A DNA stretch of 13,609 bases from assembly GCA_039806065.1 (NCBI GenBank), contig JBDKJS010000076.1, positions 1 through 13,609 on the forward strand. Reading direction: 5' to 3'. Under the pieces are notes generated by a model. The model ran no database searches, was not told the DNA's origin, and saw only the letters and a program-made list of their open reading frames with translations. This DNA is from JBDKJS01 sp039806065. GTDB lineage: Bacteria > Bacteroidota > Bacteroidia > AKYH767-A > 2013-40CM-41-45. The position numbers were made by a program, and so were the translations under genes. This document shows, one piece after another, positions 1-8,087 of the stretch (the first letter of the stretch is position 1; each line of letters opens with the position of its first letter).

Positions 1-2
1 TA

Positions 3-500
3 ACAGGTAAAGTAAATTTACCATTGGTGGGAAGTGTAAAGGTAGTGGGGCTATCAACCGCCCAGGCACGTGATTCTATTACCAAAGCCCTTGAAAAATA
101 CGTACAATCACCCACAGTAAGGATTAACATTCGTAATTTTAGAGTGAGTGTACTTGGCGAAGTTTCCAGGCCAGGATATTTTGAAGTTCAAAATGAAAGA
201 TTCACCCTTGCCGAGGCATTGGCACGCTGTGGCGATTTAACCATGTATGGAAAACGTGATGATGTAATGATCATTAGAGATGTGAATGGTCAAAAGCAGT
301 TTATGAAATTTGATCTTACCAATAGAGAATTATTTAGATCTGAAAATTTTTTATTGCATAACAATGATATTGTATACGTTACTCCTATAAAGCAAAAGAA
401 ATTCTTAGTTCAAACTTATCACAGGTTATTACCACTTATATTCAGCGGGCTTTCACTTAGCTATGTAATATACAGAGCAATAGACGGAGGCAATCTTTAA
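3..500 (+). CDS. wza: Wza-like polysaccharide export protein, 3' part (5' end outside window)
   Basis: The reading frame is open to the left edge, so only the last 165 residues are visible and the true start lies upstream. The visible part begins at the end of the Poly_export (PF02563) domain, with a TGKVNLPLVGSV stretch. An SLBB-type beta-grasp domain follows (RVSVLGEVSRPGYFEV, then TLAEALARCGDL and a KRDDVMIIR strand). The last ~30 residues contain a hydrophobic segment (LLPLIFSGLSLSYVIY), which fits the C-terminal membrane helix of Wza-family proteins that spans the outer membrane. Known family role: an oligomeric outer-membrane channel for polysaccharide export, working with the Wzc-type inner-membrane protein. 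That partner is encoded 11 bases downstream, which supports the assignment. Family membership is clear; the polymer exported is unknown. Confidence 0.9.
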   Translation, partial: TGKVNLPLVGSVKVVGLSTAQARDSITKALEKYVQSPTVRINIRNFRVSVLGEVSRPGYFEVQNERFTLAEALARCGDLTMYGKRDDVMIIRDVNGQKQFMKFDLTNRELFRSENFLLHNNDIVYVTPIKQKKFLVQTYHRLLPLIFSGLSLSYVIYRAIDGGNL

Positions 501-511
501 TCAACGCATCA

Positions 512-2956
512 ATGGAAGAAACAAATAATAATGTAGCTCAGTTACAAGAGCAGCTAGAATCAGAAGAAAAACAATTTGACATCAAATATTTTTTCTTCAA
601 TTTTGTGGTAAGATTTTGGTATTTATACCTTGTATGTATCATTTTGGCCTTCATTGGCACTAATTTTTATGCATGGTATGCTACACCCATTTACGAATCT
701 ACTTGTTCTGTACTAATCAAAAGTCAGAAAAGTGCCGCTACCGGTGCTGATATTTTAAAGGAAATTGATGACTTCACTACAGAGCGAAATATTCAAAATG
801 AAATTGAAATATTGAAGTCTCGTAACCTGATTTCAAAAACTGTAGAATCACTTAATTTGGGAGTTTCTTATTTTCTTAAGGGGACATTTAAAACAACTGA
901 GCTTTATCTTGACAGTCCGTTTAAGGTGGAGATAGATTCATTAAAATATTTAGCCTATAATGCTCCTATTGAAATAAGGATTTTGGATGACAAATATTAT
1001 TCTCTCATTTTTGAAAACCCTAAAACTGAAGAAGAGATCAGCGAGAAAAAAAGATTTGGAGAGCGAGTAAGTGGCTTATTAGGAACTTTTACTATAGAAA
1101 AGACTGACTACTTCATTGCCGCTAATTACAATAACAGCAAATACGACAAGCGAAACTTCATTGTTGATTTCCATACGCTAGAAAACATGATTAACCGGTA
1201 TAGGAATGGTTTATCTATTGATCTTGCCAATAAGCAAAGCTCTATTTTGGAAATGACCTATCAAGATCGGGTGCCAGAAAAAGCAACAGATTTTTTAAAT
1301 AAATTAATGGAAGTTTGGCAGCAGAATAGCATTGAGCAAAAAAATGAAATGGCCCAAAATTCATTAATTTTCATAGATGAACAGCTAGCACTCATTACCA
1401 AAGATTTGAATGATGTAGAACAAAGTGTAGTTCAATTCAAAACTTCAAAAGGTATAACAGATATTAGCACTGAAAGTAGCACATTTTTAGAAAGCGTAAA
1501 AAATTATGATGCTCGCATTGCTGAAATACAACTCCAACTTTCATTTCTAGATAATGTAGAGAAGTATATTAGAGATAATAAAATAAAAGACATCAATCCA
1601 GCAAGTATTGGATTAAATGATGCTTCGCTATTGCAACTAATAGCCCAATTGAATGATTTAGAAAAGCGGAAAATAGAATTGAGTGTAGCGGCCACACCTG
1701 ATAACCCTGTTTACAAAGTTTTAAATGAACAAATAAGCAACACCAAGGATGCACTATTGGAAACCACCCGCAACATCCGCAATGGGTTGATTGCACAACG
1801 TCAACAAGGGTTTACTGAAAAAGGTAGAATAGAAAGTTTACTCTCTTTAGTTCCAGAGAATGAAAGAGAACTTATAAACTTGGAAAGACAAAATCAACTC
1901 AAGGCAGGAATCTACACCTACCTTATGCAAAAGCGAGCAGAAACTGCCATCATACTGGCCAGCAGTACATCTGATAATAAGGTAGTGGATAGAGCACATG
2001 CAAATATTAATCCTGTAAAACCTGTTAAAGGTCAAATTTACGGGTTCGGTTTACTACTTGGTCTGCTTTTGCCCATAGGTTTGGTTTACATTGGAGAAAT
2101 GCTTAATGATAAAGTAAGTGATAAAGCTTCCATAGAAAAGATAACCAAAATTCCACTTCTTGGAGTAGTAGGTTTAAGCTCTGCCGACTCTGAATTAGTA
2201 GTACAAGACAATCCCAAATCAAACATAGCTGAAGCATTTCGTTCAATTAGAACGAACGTACAATATTTTAGAGACCCCAATAAAAAATGTAGCACAATCC
2301 TAGTTACATCATCTATCAGCAGCGAAGGAAAGTCTTTTTGTTCTACTAATTTAGCTTCCATTGTTTCCTTGAGTGGTAAAAAAACTATTCTTCTAGGATT
2401 TGACTTACGAAAGCCAAAGGCCCCTGAAAGATTTAATTTGAAAAGTGATATTGGGCTTAGCAATTTCTTGATTGGCACCAATCAATTAGATGAAGTAATT
2501 CAAAAATCGGGAACGTCAGAACATTTAGATTTTATCCTTTCTGGCCCGAAGCCACCAAACCCTTCTGAGTTATTAATGAGCAGTAGAATGGATGAATTAT
2601 TTGCGGCATTAAATGATAGATATGACTATATTATTATAGATTCTCCACCGCTAGGCCTAATTACTGATGCCATGCTTTTAGCTAAATATGCCAATGCTAC
2701 TATTTATGTTGTAAGACAGGGCGTGACTCGTAAAAACCAATTAGAATTGGTAAACAAGTTGTATCGTGAAGGCAGGGTACGAAACCTGAGCTTGATACTT
2801 AATGCCGTGAAAATAGGGCGTACACCTTATGGCTACGGATATGGTTATGGATATGGCTATGGATATGGCTATGGATATGGCTATGGCTATTATGATGTAG
2901 AGCCAAGCAAAAAGGGATTTTTTACAAAGAAGAAAAAGAAAGATGCTAAGGCATAA
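512..2956 (+). CDS. wzc: Wzc-like chain-length regulator / bacterial tyrosine kinase (BY-kinase)
   Basis: This 814-residue protein has the full Wzc layout. There is a short cytoplasmic N-terminus, a first membrane helix (~35-57) and a periplasmic Wzz-type region with coiled-coil-like helices (~270-450). A GNVR-type segment (PENERELINLERQ, ~448-475) and a second membrane helix (~509-529) follow, then a cytoplasmic kinase domain. Kinase motifs seen: Walker A SSISSEGKS (K607, S608), Walker A' GFDLRKP (D631) and Walker B IIIDSPP (D710). The C-terminus carries ten consecutive Tyr-Gly pairs plus two more tyrosines (773-794), then a Lys-rich end. In this family the tail tyrosines are autophosphorylated and the phosphorylation cycle controls polymer length and export. 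The start ATG follows the export gene by 11 bases and the flippase gene begins 5 bases after the stop. The cognate Wzb-type phosphatase is not in the window. Confidence 0.95.
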   Translation: MEETNNNVAQLQEQLESEEKQFDIKYFFFNFVVRFWYLYLVCIILAFIGTNFYAWYATPIYESTCSVLIKSQKSAATGADILKEIDDFTTERNIQNEIEILKSRNLISKTVESLNLGVSYFLKGTFKTTELYLDSPFKVEIDSLKYLAYNAPIEIRILDDKYYSLIFENPKTEEEISEKKRFGERVSGLLGTFTIEKTDYFIAANYNNSKYDKRNFIVDFHTLENMINRYRNGLSIDLANKQSSILEMTYQDRVPEKATDFLNKLMEVWQQNSIEQKNEMAQNSLIFIDEQLALITKDLNDVEQSVVQFKTSKGITDISTESSTFLESVKNYDARIAEIQLQLSFLDNVEKYIRDNKIKDINPASIGLNDASLLQLIAQLNDLEKRKIELSVAATPDNPVYKVLNEQISNTKDALLETTRNIRNGLIAQRQQGFTEKGRIESLLSLVPENERELINLERQNQLKAGIYTYLMQKRAETAIILASSTSDNKVVDRAHANINPVKPVKGQIYGFGLLLGLLLPIGLVYIGEMLNDKVSDKASIEKITKIPLLGVVGLSSADSELVVQDNPKSNIAEAFRSIRTNVQYFRDPNKKCSTILVTSSISSEGKSFCSTNLASIVSLSGKKTILLGFDLRKPKAPERFNLKSDIGLSNFLIGTNQLDEVIQKSGTSEHLDFILSGPKPPNPSELLMSSRMDELFAALNDRYDYIIIDSPPLGLITDAMLLAKYANATIYVVRQGVTRKNQLELVNKLYREGRVRNLSLILNAVKIGRTPYGYGYGYGYGYGYGYGYGYGYYDVEPSKKGFFTKKKKKDAKA
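2828..2893 (+). repeat. In-frame tandem repeat coding the Tyr-Gly tail of the Wzc-like kinase
   Basis: A short-period repeat alternates TAT/TAC with GGN codons. Three perfect 12-base copies (GGATATGGCTAT) lie at 2849-2884, preceded at 2837-2848 by a copy with one mismatch. The repeat encodes ten Tyr-Gly dipeptides followed by Tyr-Tyr. Its 6- and 12-base periods are multiples of three, so slippage would change the number of tyrosines without breaking the frame. Confidence 0.9.
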
Positions 2957-2961
2957 GCGTC

Positions 2962-4326
2962 ATGACAAAATGGAAGGCCTATTTTAAAAACAAGCTTGAC
3001 GGTCAATTAAAAATACTCATCAAAAACAGTTCATGGGTATTTTTTGCTAATATGATTGGCGCAGGCCTTGCCTTTTTCAGATCTGTAGTTATTGCAAGAG
3101 GGTTTGGTGCCGAAATCTTAGGAACCTATGTAATCATTGTTGGGTTAGTGGGAATCATTCAAGAGGTACTCAATTTAAACATTGGCACACCACTCATAAA
3201 GTATGGAGCCGATTATCAAAGCAATCAACGGATTGATAAATTAACTGCATTATTAAAATACAGTATAATAGTTTCAATTCGAATGGCATTTGTATCGATT
3301 GCTGCTGTAGCCATTGCAACCATCTTCTTATATGATGTGTTTATTAGCGATCCAGGCCTACATTGGTTTGTCATTAGCTATGCAGCTGCCAATAGTTTAA
3401 ACTATCTTAATGGAGTGAGCAAAGCCATACTTCGATTGTATTTTAAATTTAAGCTAAATAGTTTAATCACCATCATAGCTGATGTAATTGAATTTGCCTT
3501 AGTAGCCGCTGCAGCCTTACTGTATCCTAAAAATTTAACCATTTTTTTATGGGCAGTGCTCATTACTCGATTTTTGAATACATTAGTAGTGAATGGAGCT
3601 GCATTTTATGAGTTAAGAAATGAATTTAGACCCTATTTAAAAATTAAGTCTGCCATCATTAAAGAAGACTTGAGTAAAATTTGGTCATTTATCATCAATA
3701 ATTCTATTAGTAACACTTTAAAACAATTAATATCACAAGGCGATGTATTGTTATTAAAATTAATGCTTGGCGGTAATAGCAATGCCCAAGTAGGTTTTTA
3801 TAGGGTAGCAAAGAGTTTAGCCTATTCCTTATTAACCATCACTGACCCTCTTGTAAATTCAATATATCCCCAATTGTCAAAATTAATAAGCGAAAAACGG
3901 TATACAGAAATTCAAAAAATGCTTGTTAAGATTACCAAACTCTCAGGTTATCCCTCACTTATATTTTTAGTGATTACCTATTTTACCAGTGGTTGGCTAA
4001 TAAGGTCCATCTATGGTCAAGAATTTGAACCCGCTGCCACACCCTTCTTCTGGTTCATGATTGGTGCTGTGGTTAGTTCTGTTTTCTTTTGGACCATTCC
4101 CATGTTGCAAAGTCTGGGTTTGGTACATTACAGATTAAGGATTTATATCGTAGCCGTAATCATGGCCTATCTTTCAGGGATTATATTGATTCCTTTGTAC
4201 CAGAGCAGTGGTATGGCCATTGGCATTTTAATCGTTAATTTGATCGTAATATCGTCAACTAGTTTCTTATCATTTAAAGCTATACAAAAATTAAAAAACG
4301 AACAGTTGCATGTATCTAGCTTATAA
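2962..4326 (+). CDS. wzx: Wzx-like oligosaccharide flippase (MOP superfamily membrane protein)
   Basis: The protein has 454 residues, the usual size for Wzx, and is hydrophobic along most of its length with roughly a dozen membrane-spanning stretches and few charged loops. Its N-terminal region (KNSSWVFFANMIGAGLAFF, then a VVIARGFGAEILGTY segment) matches the start of Polysacc_synt-type flippases, where a glycine-rich G-x-x-x-x-G-x-Y element follows the first helix. Known family role: moving undecaprenyl-diphosphate-linked repeat units across the inner membrane. The gene starts 5 bases after the kinase gene and its last 17 bases overlap the methyltransferase gene, so co-expression is very likely. 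No Wzy polymerase is recognised in the window, so polymerisation must be encoded elsewhere. Flippase assignment is firm; the lipid-linked substrate is unknown. Confidence 0.88.
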   Translation: MTKWKAYFKNKLDGQLKILIKNSSWVFFANMIGAGLAFFRSVVIARGFGAEILGTYVIIVGLVGIIQEVLNLNIGTPLIKYGADYQSNQRIDKLTALLKYSIIVSIRMAFVSIAAVAIATIFLYDVFISDPGLHWFVISYAAANSLNYLNGVSKAILRLYFKFKLNSLITIIADVIEFALVAAAALLYPKNLTIFLWAVLITRFLNTLVVNGAAFYELRNEFRPYLKIKSAIIKEDLSKIWSFIINNSISNTLKQLISQGDVLLLKLMLGGNSNAQVGFYRVAKSLAYSLLTITDPLVNSIYPQLSKLISEKRYTEIQKMLVKITKLSGYPSLIFLVITYFTSGWLIRSIYGQEFEPAATPFFWFMIGAVVSSVFFWTIPMLQSLGLVHYRLRIYIVAVIMAYLSGIILIPLYQSSGMAIGILIVNLIVISSTSFLSFKAIQKLKNEQLHVSSL

Positions 4327-5047
4327 GTACCACCATTTCCTATTGCACCCTATCGAACTTTATCACTTTTATAAAGGGAAAAAAGATTTGTTGCACAACT
4401 TGATCATGATAAAAGCTGCAAAGTCGTTATTAAAAGAAAAATATAATCACCCATTAGCATTAGTAGCTATTGAAGAAATAAAGAGGGCTGACTTTATAGC
4501 TATGAATACCATAGAAGGCAAACAAATGCATGGCAATAGGCCAACTTACTTATTTGGTAAATGGCTTTACTTCATCACCAGAATCACCCAGCCTGAAGTA
4601 GTTATCGAAACTGGAGTTGCTCATGGCGTATCATCATGGACCATTCTTAATGCAATGCATAAAAACCAAAAAGGTAAACTATACTCCATTGATTTTCCCA
4701 ACTTTGATGATGGGATGTATAATGTGGATACTTTTAAAAAAGAACCAGGCTGGGTAGTACCTGACATCCTTAAAAAGCGGTGGCAATTACAAATTGGCAA
4801 ATCGGTTGACTTGCTTCCAGCATTAAAAAAACAGTTACCAAAAGTTGACATTTTTTTTCATGATAGCGACCATGCCTATCATAATATTCATTTCGAATGC
4901 TACGAAATGTTCGAAGCGATAAGACAAGGTGGCATAATAATATGTGACGATGTTCACCAAAACAGTGCTTTTCAAAATTTTGTAAACGACAAAAATATCG
5001 ATGCCATTCAATTTTTTAGCAAAGGAGCTACTGCCATAAAAAAATAG
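4310..5047 (+). CDS. Class I SAM-dependent methyltransferase (Methyltransf_24-like)
   Basis: This is a 245-residue soluble protein. The SAM-binding motif I is VIETGVAHGVSS (98-109), with E100 and the glycine-containing loop. D128, in a YSIDFP strand, fits the acidic residue that binds the SAM ribose. Further on come DIFFHDSDHAYHN (180-192) and GGIIICDDVH (207-216), a pattern typical of Methyltransf_24-type enzymes, where Asp/His residues may bind metal or act at the active site. The first ~90 residues look helical and are not assigned. The family includes sugar O-methyltransferases of glycan loci, so I infer methylation of a sugar, or possibly another small acceptor, in the polysaccharide. 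The ATG lies 17 bases inside the flippase gene, implying translational coupling. The acceptor cannot be predicted. Confidence 0.8.
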   Translation: MYLAYKYHHFLLHPIELYHFYKGKKDLLHNLIMIKAAKSLLKEKYNHPLALVAIEEIKRADFIAMNTIEGKQMHGNRPTYLFGKWLYFITRITQPEVVIETGVAHGVSSWTILNAMHKNQKGKLYSIDFPNFDDGMYNVDTFKKEPGWVVPDILKKRWQLQIGKSVDLLPALKKQLPKVDIFFHDSDHAYHNIHFECYEMFEAIRQGGIIICDDVHQNSAFQNFVNDKNIDAIQFFSKGATAIKK

Positions 5048-5051
5048 CCAC

Positions 5052-5720
5052 ATGAATAAACCAAACCTAATCATATCTGGAGCCTCAGGCCATGCTAAAG
5101 TGGTAATAGACATTATTGAAGCTATTGGGAATTACCAAATAGTAGGATTGTTGGACCCTTTTAAAAAAGTAGGTTCATACTTTGGAAAATATAAAATCCT
5201 GGGGTCAGAAAAAGAGTTGATACAAATAGCAAACAAAGAATCTGTCACCCATTTTTTTGTTGCGCTTGGCGACAATTGGAAACGACAAAATATAACTAAT
5301 TTGATATTGCAGCTGCTACCAAATGCCACACTAATCAATGCCATTCACCCAAAAAGTATTATCGCTAAAGATGTAGCCTTAGGTTATGGCAATGCACTGA
5401 TGGCAGGAAGCATAGTGAATACAGGTAGTAAAATTGGAAATGGTTGCATTATAAATACCGGAAGTACACTCGATCATGATGGAATTATGGAAAACTTTAG
5501 TAGCCTAGCACCAGGAGTGGTAACAGGGGGCAATGTCCACCTCGGACTTTGTACAGCTGTATCTATAGGTGCCACTGTGCTACACAATATAAAAATAGGG
5601 AATCATTGCATTATAGGTGCTGGCTCATTGGTTAACAAATCAATATCCGATGAACTAGTGGCATATGGAATTCCGGCTAAAATTGTAAGAAAACACACCA
5701 TTGGTGAGCCATATTTATAA
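5052..5720 (+). CDS. NeuD/PglD/PerB-type sugar-nucleotide N-acyltransferase (left-handed beta-helix)
   Basis: The protein has 222 residues in two parts, matching the NeuD/PglD family in length and order. The N-terminal half is a small Rossmann-like domain starting NLIISGASGHAKVVIDII, the nucleotide-sugar-binding loop of PglD. From about residue 95 the sequence becomes hexapeptide repeats (IIAKDVALGYGNALMAGS and following) that form a left-handed beta-helix binding acyl-CoA. His142 in STLDHDG matches the catalytic base of this family. Known family reaction: acyl transfer from acyl-CoA to the amino group of a UDP- or GDP-amino-dideoxy sugar (NeuD itself O-acetylates sialic acid). The next gene is a perosamine-synthase-like aminotransferase, so N-acylation of that product is the likeliest role, as with PerB and PglD. 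The ATG is 4 bases after the methyltransferase stop. Confidence 0.86.
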   Translation: MNKPNLIISGASGHAKVVIDIIEAIGNYQIVGLLDPFKKVGSYFGKYKILGSEKELIQIANKESVTHFFVALGDNWKRQNITNLILQLLPNATLINAIHPKSIIAKDVALGYGNALMAGSIVNTGSKIGNGCIINTGSTLDHDGIMENFSSLAPGVVTGGNVHLGLCTAVSIGATVLHNIKIGNHCIIGAGSLVNKSISDELVAYGIPAKIVRKHTIGEPYL

Positions 5721-5779
5721 AAAATGTCAATAACCAATCGCCCTTTGGAAACGTATAAATTATTTATCAAAAAATCATT

Positions 5780-6880
5780 ATGATTCCTATTTATCAACCT
5801 TACCTCCCACCCCAATGTTTAAAATATGCACACGATGCATTAGACAGCACTTGGATTTCATCCCAGGGAGTATATTTAGACAAGGCTAAAGAATTACTTA
5901 AAGAAAAAGTAAAAGCTAAATATGTAATTTTGGCAAATAACGGTACCTGCGCCACTCACATGCTTGCTTTAGGGTTAAAATATAAATACCCACACATTAA
6001 CAAGTTAATTGTACCCAACAATGTGTATGTGGCTGCATGGAATTGCTTCATGTTTCAAGATTGGTATAAATTTAAAACTGTTGACGCAAATTTAGATACT
6101 TGGAATTTTGATCATCAAAAAATTACATCTATTGATGATCAAACTGCCCTGTTAGTAGTACATAATTTAGGAAACGTGATCAATGTCCCTGAATTAAAAA
6201 AACGCTTTCCTAATACGGTGATAGTTGAAGATGCCTGCGAAGCACTTTTTGGCATGCATAATGGCACCATGGCAGGTACTGAGAGTTTAATTTCTGCAAT
6301 CTCATTTTTTGGAAATAAAACTATCACAAGCGGAGAAGGTGGGGCAGTGTTCATCAATGATGAAGAATTATTCCTGCATCTCAACAGTGTTAAAGGTCAA
6401 GGCTTGAGTCCAATAAAATATGTACATGATAAATTGGGTTACAACTATCGTATGACCAATATTCAAGCCGCCATACTCTATGGCCAACTAGAACTCGCTG
6501 ATGAAATTCGTGCGCTAAAAGCTGAAATATTTGAAACCTATAGAGTAGAATTGACAAGTGTTCCCGAAGTTAAATTGCAGGTAGTAGAAAAAGGCAGTAC
6601 GCATGCTCAATGGATGTTTGCAGTTAGGTTAGATGGATTTACAGTACAGCAGAAAAAAGAATTAGAACTATTCCTTTTCGAAAACGGGATTGAAACCAGG
6701 CCCATGTTTTATCCCATTAACGCACACCAACACTTGGCTCATATCACAGGCGACCATACTATTGCAACCCAACTAAACCATCAATGCTTGATGCTACCTA
6801 GCTTTCCTACACTAACTAAGGGTCAAGTAAAATTAATATGTAATACTATTAAAAATTACATGCATTTAGTTAAGAAATAA
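5780..6880 (+). CDS. DegT/DnrJ/EryC1/StrS aminotransferase, GDP-perosamine synthase-like
   Basis: The protein has 366 residues, close to PerA length. Its opening (MIPIYQPYLPP, then LDSTWISSQGVYL) resembles the start of GDP-perosamine synthases. The PLP-binding lysine is K180 in ISFFGNKTITSGEGG, a PerA-like signature. The aspartate that pairs with the pyridine nitrogen is D151 in VEDACEA. GYNYRMTNIQAAI and ETRPMFYPIN also match the family. Known reaction: glutamate-dependent amination of a GDP-4-keto-6-deoxy sugar, with PLP. PglE-type UDP-sugar aminotransferases are close relatives, so the base and sugar stereochemistry are uncertain. The acyltransferase gene lies 59 bases upstream, the largest gap in the + strand operon; I saw no promoter or terminator in it. 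The supplying 4,6-dehydratase is not in the window. Confidence 0.88.
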   Translation: MIPIYQPYLPPQCLKYAHDALDSTWISSQGVYLDKAKELLKEKVKAKYVILANNGTCATHMLALGLKYKYPHINKLIVPNNVYVAAWNCFMFQDWYKFKTVDANLDTWNFDHQKITSIDDQTALLVVHNLGNVINVPELKKRFPNTVIVEDACEALFGMHNGTMAGTESLISAISFFGNKTITSGEGGAVFINDEELFLHLNSVKGQGLSPIKYVHDKLGYNYRMTNIQAAILYGQLELADEIRALKAEIFETYRVELTSVPEVKLQVVEKGSTHAQWMFAVRLDGFTVQQKKELELFLFENGIETRPMFYPINAHQHLAHITGDHTIATQLNHQCLMLPSFPTLTKGQVKLICNTIKNYMHLVKK

Positions 6881-6915
6881 ATTTCAATCTTCAATGTAAC
6901 ACCTGCGCCCTTCAA

Positions 6916-8085
6916 ATGAAGATTTATTACCTCACACAATACAATATTTTACGACCCACCACCAATCGCATATTCGATATGAGAATCTGCGATGGATTTA
7001 TGAGTAATGGTGTACCCGCACACAAGGTTGCTCCCTATATGCGCTTGAGAGATAATATCAAGGTAAACGAAATTAAAAAATACTACGGCTCTGAAAACTT
7101 CATTCCAATTGATATTTTTTGGACACCCCTCCATGAAGATGAAACAGGAAGTAAGAAAGCCATTATTCTAATGCTTTTTTATTTCTTTAAATCGATTAAA
7201 ATAATTTTAAAAAACATTGGTGAATTAAAATCCACCTTTATCCTATCACGCGATCCAAAAATACTCTTCGCCATAGTATTATTGCGAAAGTTGTTCGGGA
7301 AAAAACTATTACCATATAAAATAGTGCACGTAATACCGGAAGTAAAAAAGGGTAAATTCAGCCATTGGATATATAAAAACATAGATGGATTTTTAGCATC
7401 CAATAAAGCGGTGAAGGATCAGTGTATTCAAAAATTTGGCATCAGCGAAAATAAATTTGAATTGGTAAATGCACCCATTCCTAATTATAAACAAGATGTA
7501 TCTAAAGCTGAAGCTAGAAAGAGAATCAACTACAGTTCTGAAAAGCCTCTAATAGTTTATACCGGAAAATTAGGCAAAGGAGTAACAGAAATGGATTACC
7601 ATCTAGAAGCCGCAAAAGCTTTGCCACACTATAATTTTCTATTCAGTGGTGGTAGAAAAGAAGTGGTAGATTATTTCTATGAAAAATGTAAAAGCATGGG
7701 TATTGAAAATGTTACTTTTCCGGGTTTTCACAATGACTCCACCTATGTGCGCAATTACCAATTAGCTGCTGATGTCCTCCTATCCTATTATACTAGCAAG
7801 GATCACAATGTAGAAAACAGCTTCCCCCAAAAGCTAACAGAGTATATGAGTACGGGAAACCCAGTAGTAACGCCTGATTATCCTGCCACTAGAGAGGTAT
7901 TAAATGAGAAAAATGTGTTTTTTGTAGCACCTGAAAATGCACCATCACTCATTCAAGGAATTAAAACTGCAGTAGAAAATAAAGAACTAGCACATCAAAA
8001 AGCTTCGCTTGCTCGCGAAGCAGTAAAACAACTTACCTTCGACTATAGATGTAAACTATTTATAGATTTACTATTACATCTATAA
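6916..8085 (+). CDS. Glycosyltransferase family 4 (GT-B fold)
   Basis: The 389-residue protein has no signal peptide. The N-terminal Rossmann half starts MKIYYLTQYNI and has a TTNRIFDMRICDGF segment of the kind seen in many GT4 enzymes of polysaccharide loci. The C-terminal half begins at the VYTGKLGKG loop (214-222), continues with NYNFLFSGG-like and FPGFHND segments, and holds the nucleotide-sugar-binding stretch SFPQKLTEYMSTGNPVVTP, with E309 in the position usually taken by the second conserved glutamate. Known family role: retaining transfer from an NDP-sugar to a lipid-linked glycan on the cytoplasmic face. Donor and acceptor cannot be predicted. The gene starts 35 bases after the aminotransferase gene and ends two bases before the next start. 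Confidence 0.86.
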   Translation: MKIYYLTQYNILRPTTNRIFDMRICDGFMSNGVPAHKVAPYMRLRDNIKVNEIKKYYGSENFIPIDIFWTPLHEDETGSKKAIILMLFYFFKSIKIILKNIGELKSTFILSRDPKILFAIVLLRKLFGKKLLPYKIVHVIPEVKKGKFSHWIYKNIDGFLASNKAVKDQCIQKFGISENKFELVNAPIPNYKQDVSKAEARKRINYSSEKPLIVYTGKLGKGVTEMDYHLEAAKALPHYNFLFSGGRKEVVDYFYEKCKSMGIENVTFPGFHNDSTYVRNYQLAADVLLSYYTSKDHNVENSFPQKLTEYMSTGNPVVTPDYPATREVLNEKNVFFVAPENAPSLIQGIKTAVENKELAHQKASLAREAVKQLTFDYRCKLFIDLLLHL

Positions 8086-8087
8086 AA

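Noticed and set aside
24..500. A complete short gene starting at TTG 24
   Set aside because: The frame is open to the left edge and the residues before position 24 continue the Poly_export domain, so this is the end of a longer gene.
2086..2481. 131-codon open frame on the - strand within the kinase gene
   Set aside because: It lies wholly antisense to the well-supported kinase domain and its product shows no recognisable features.
2828..2893. CRISPR-like or non-coding satellite array
   Set aside because: The units are 6-12 bases with no spacers and encode the Tyr-rich tail expected of this kinase family in frame.
5721..5779. Internal promoter or terminator in the 59-base gap before the aminotransferase gene
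   Set aside because: No TAnnTTTG box and no stable hairpin with a T-run was found; the gap is simply AT-rich.
6881..6915. Regulatory element before the first glycosyltransferase
   Set aside because: Only 35 bases with no promoter-like box or inverted repeat that I could see.
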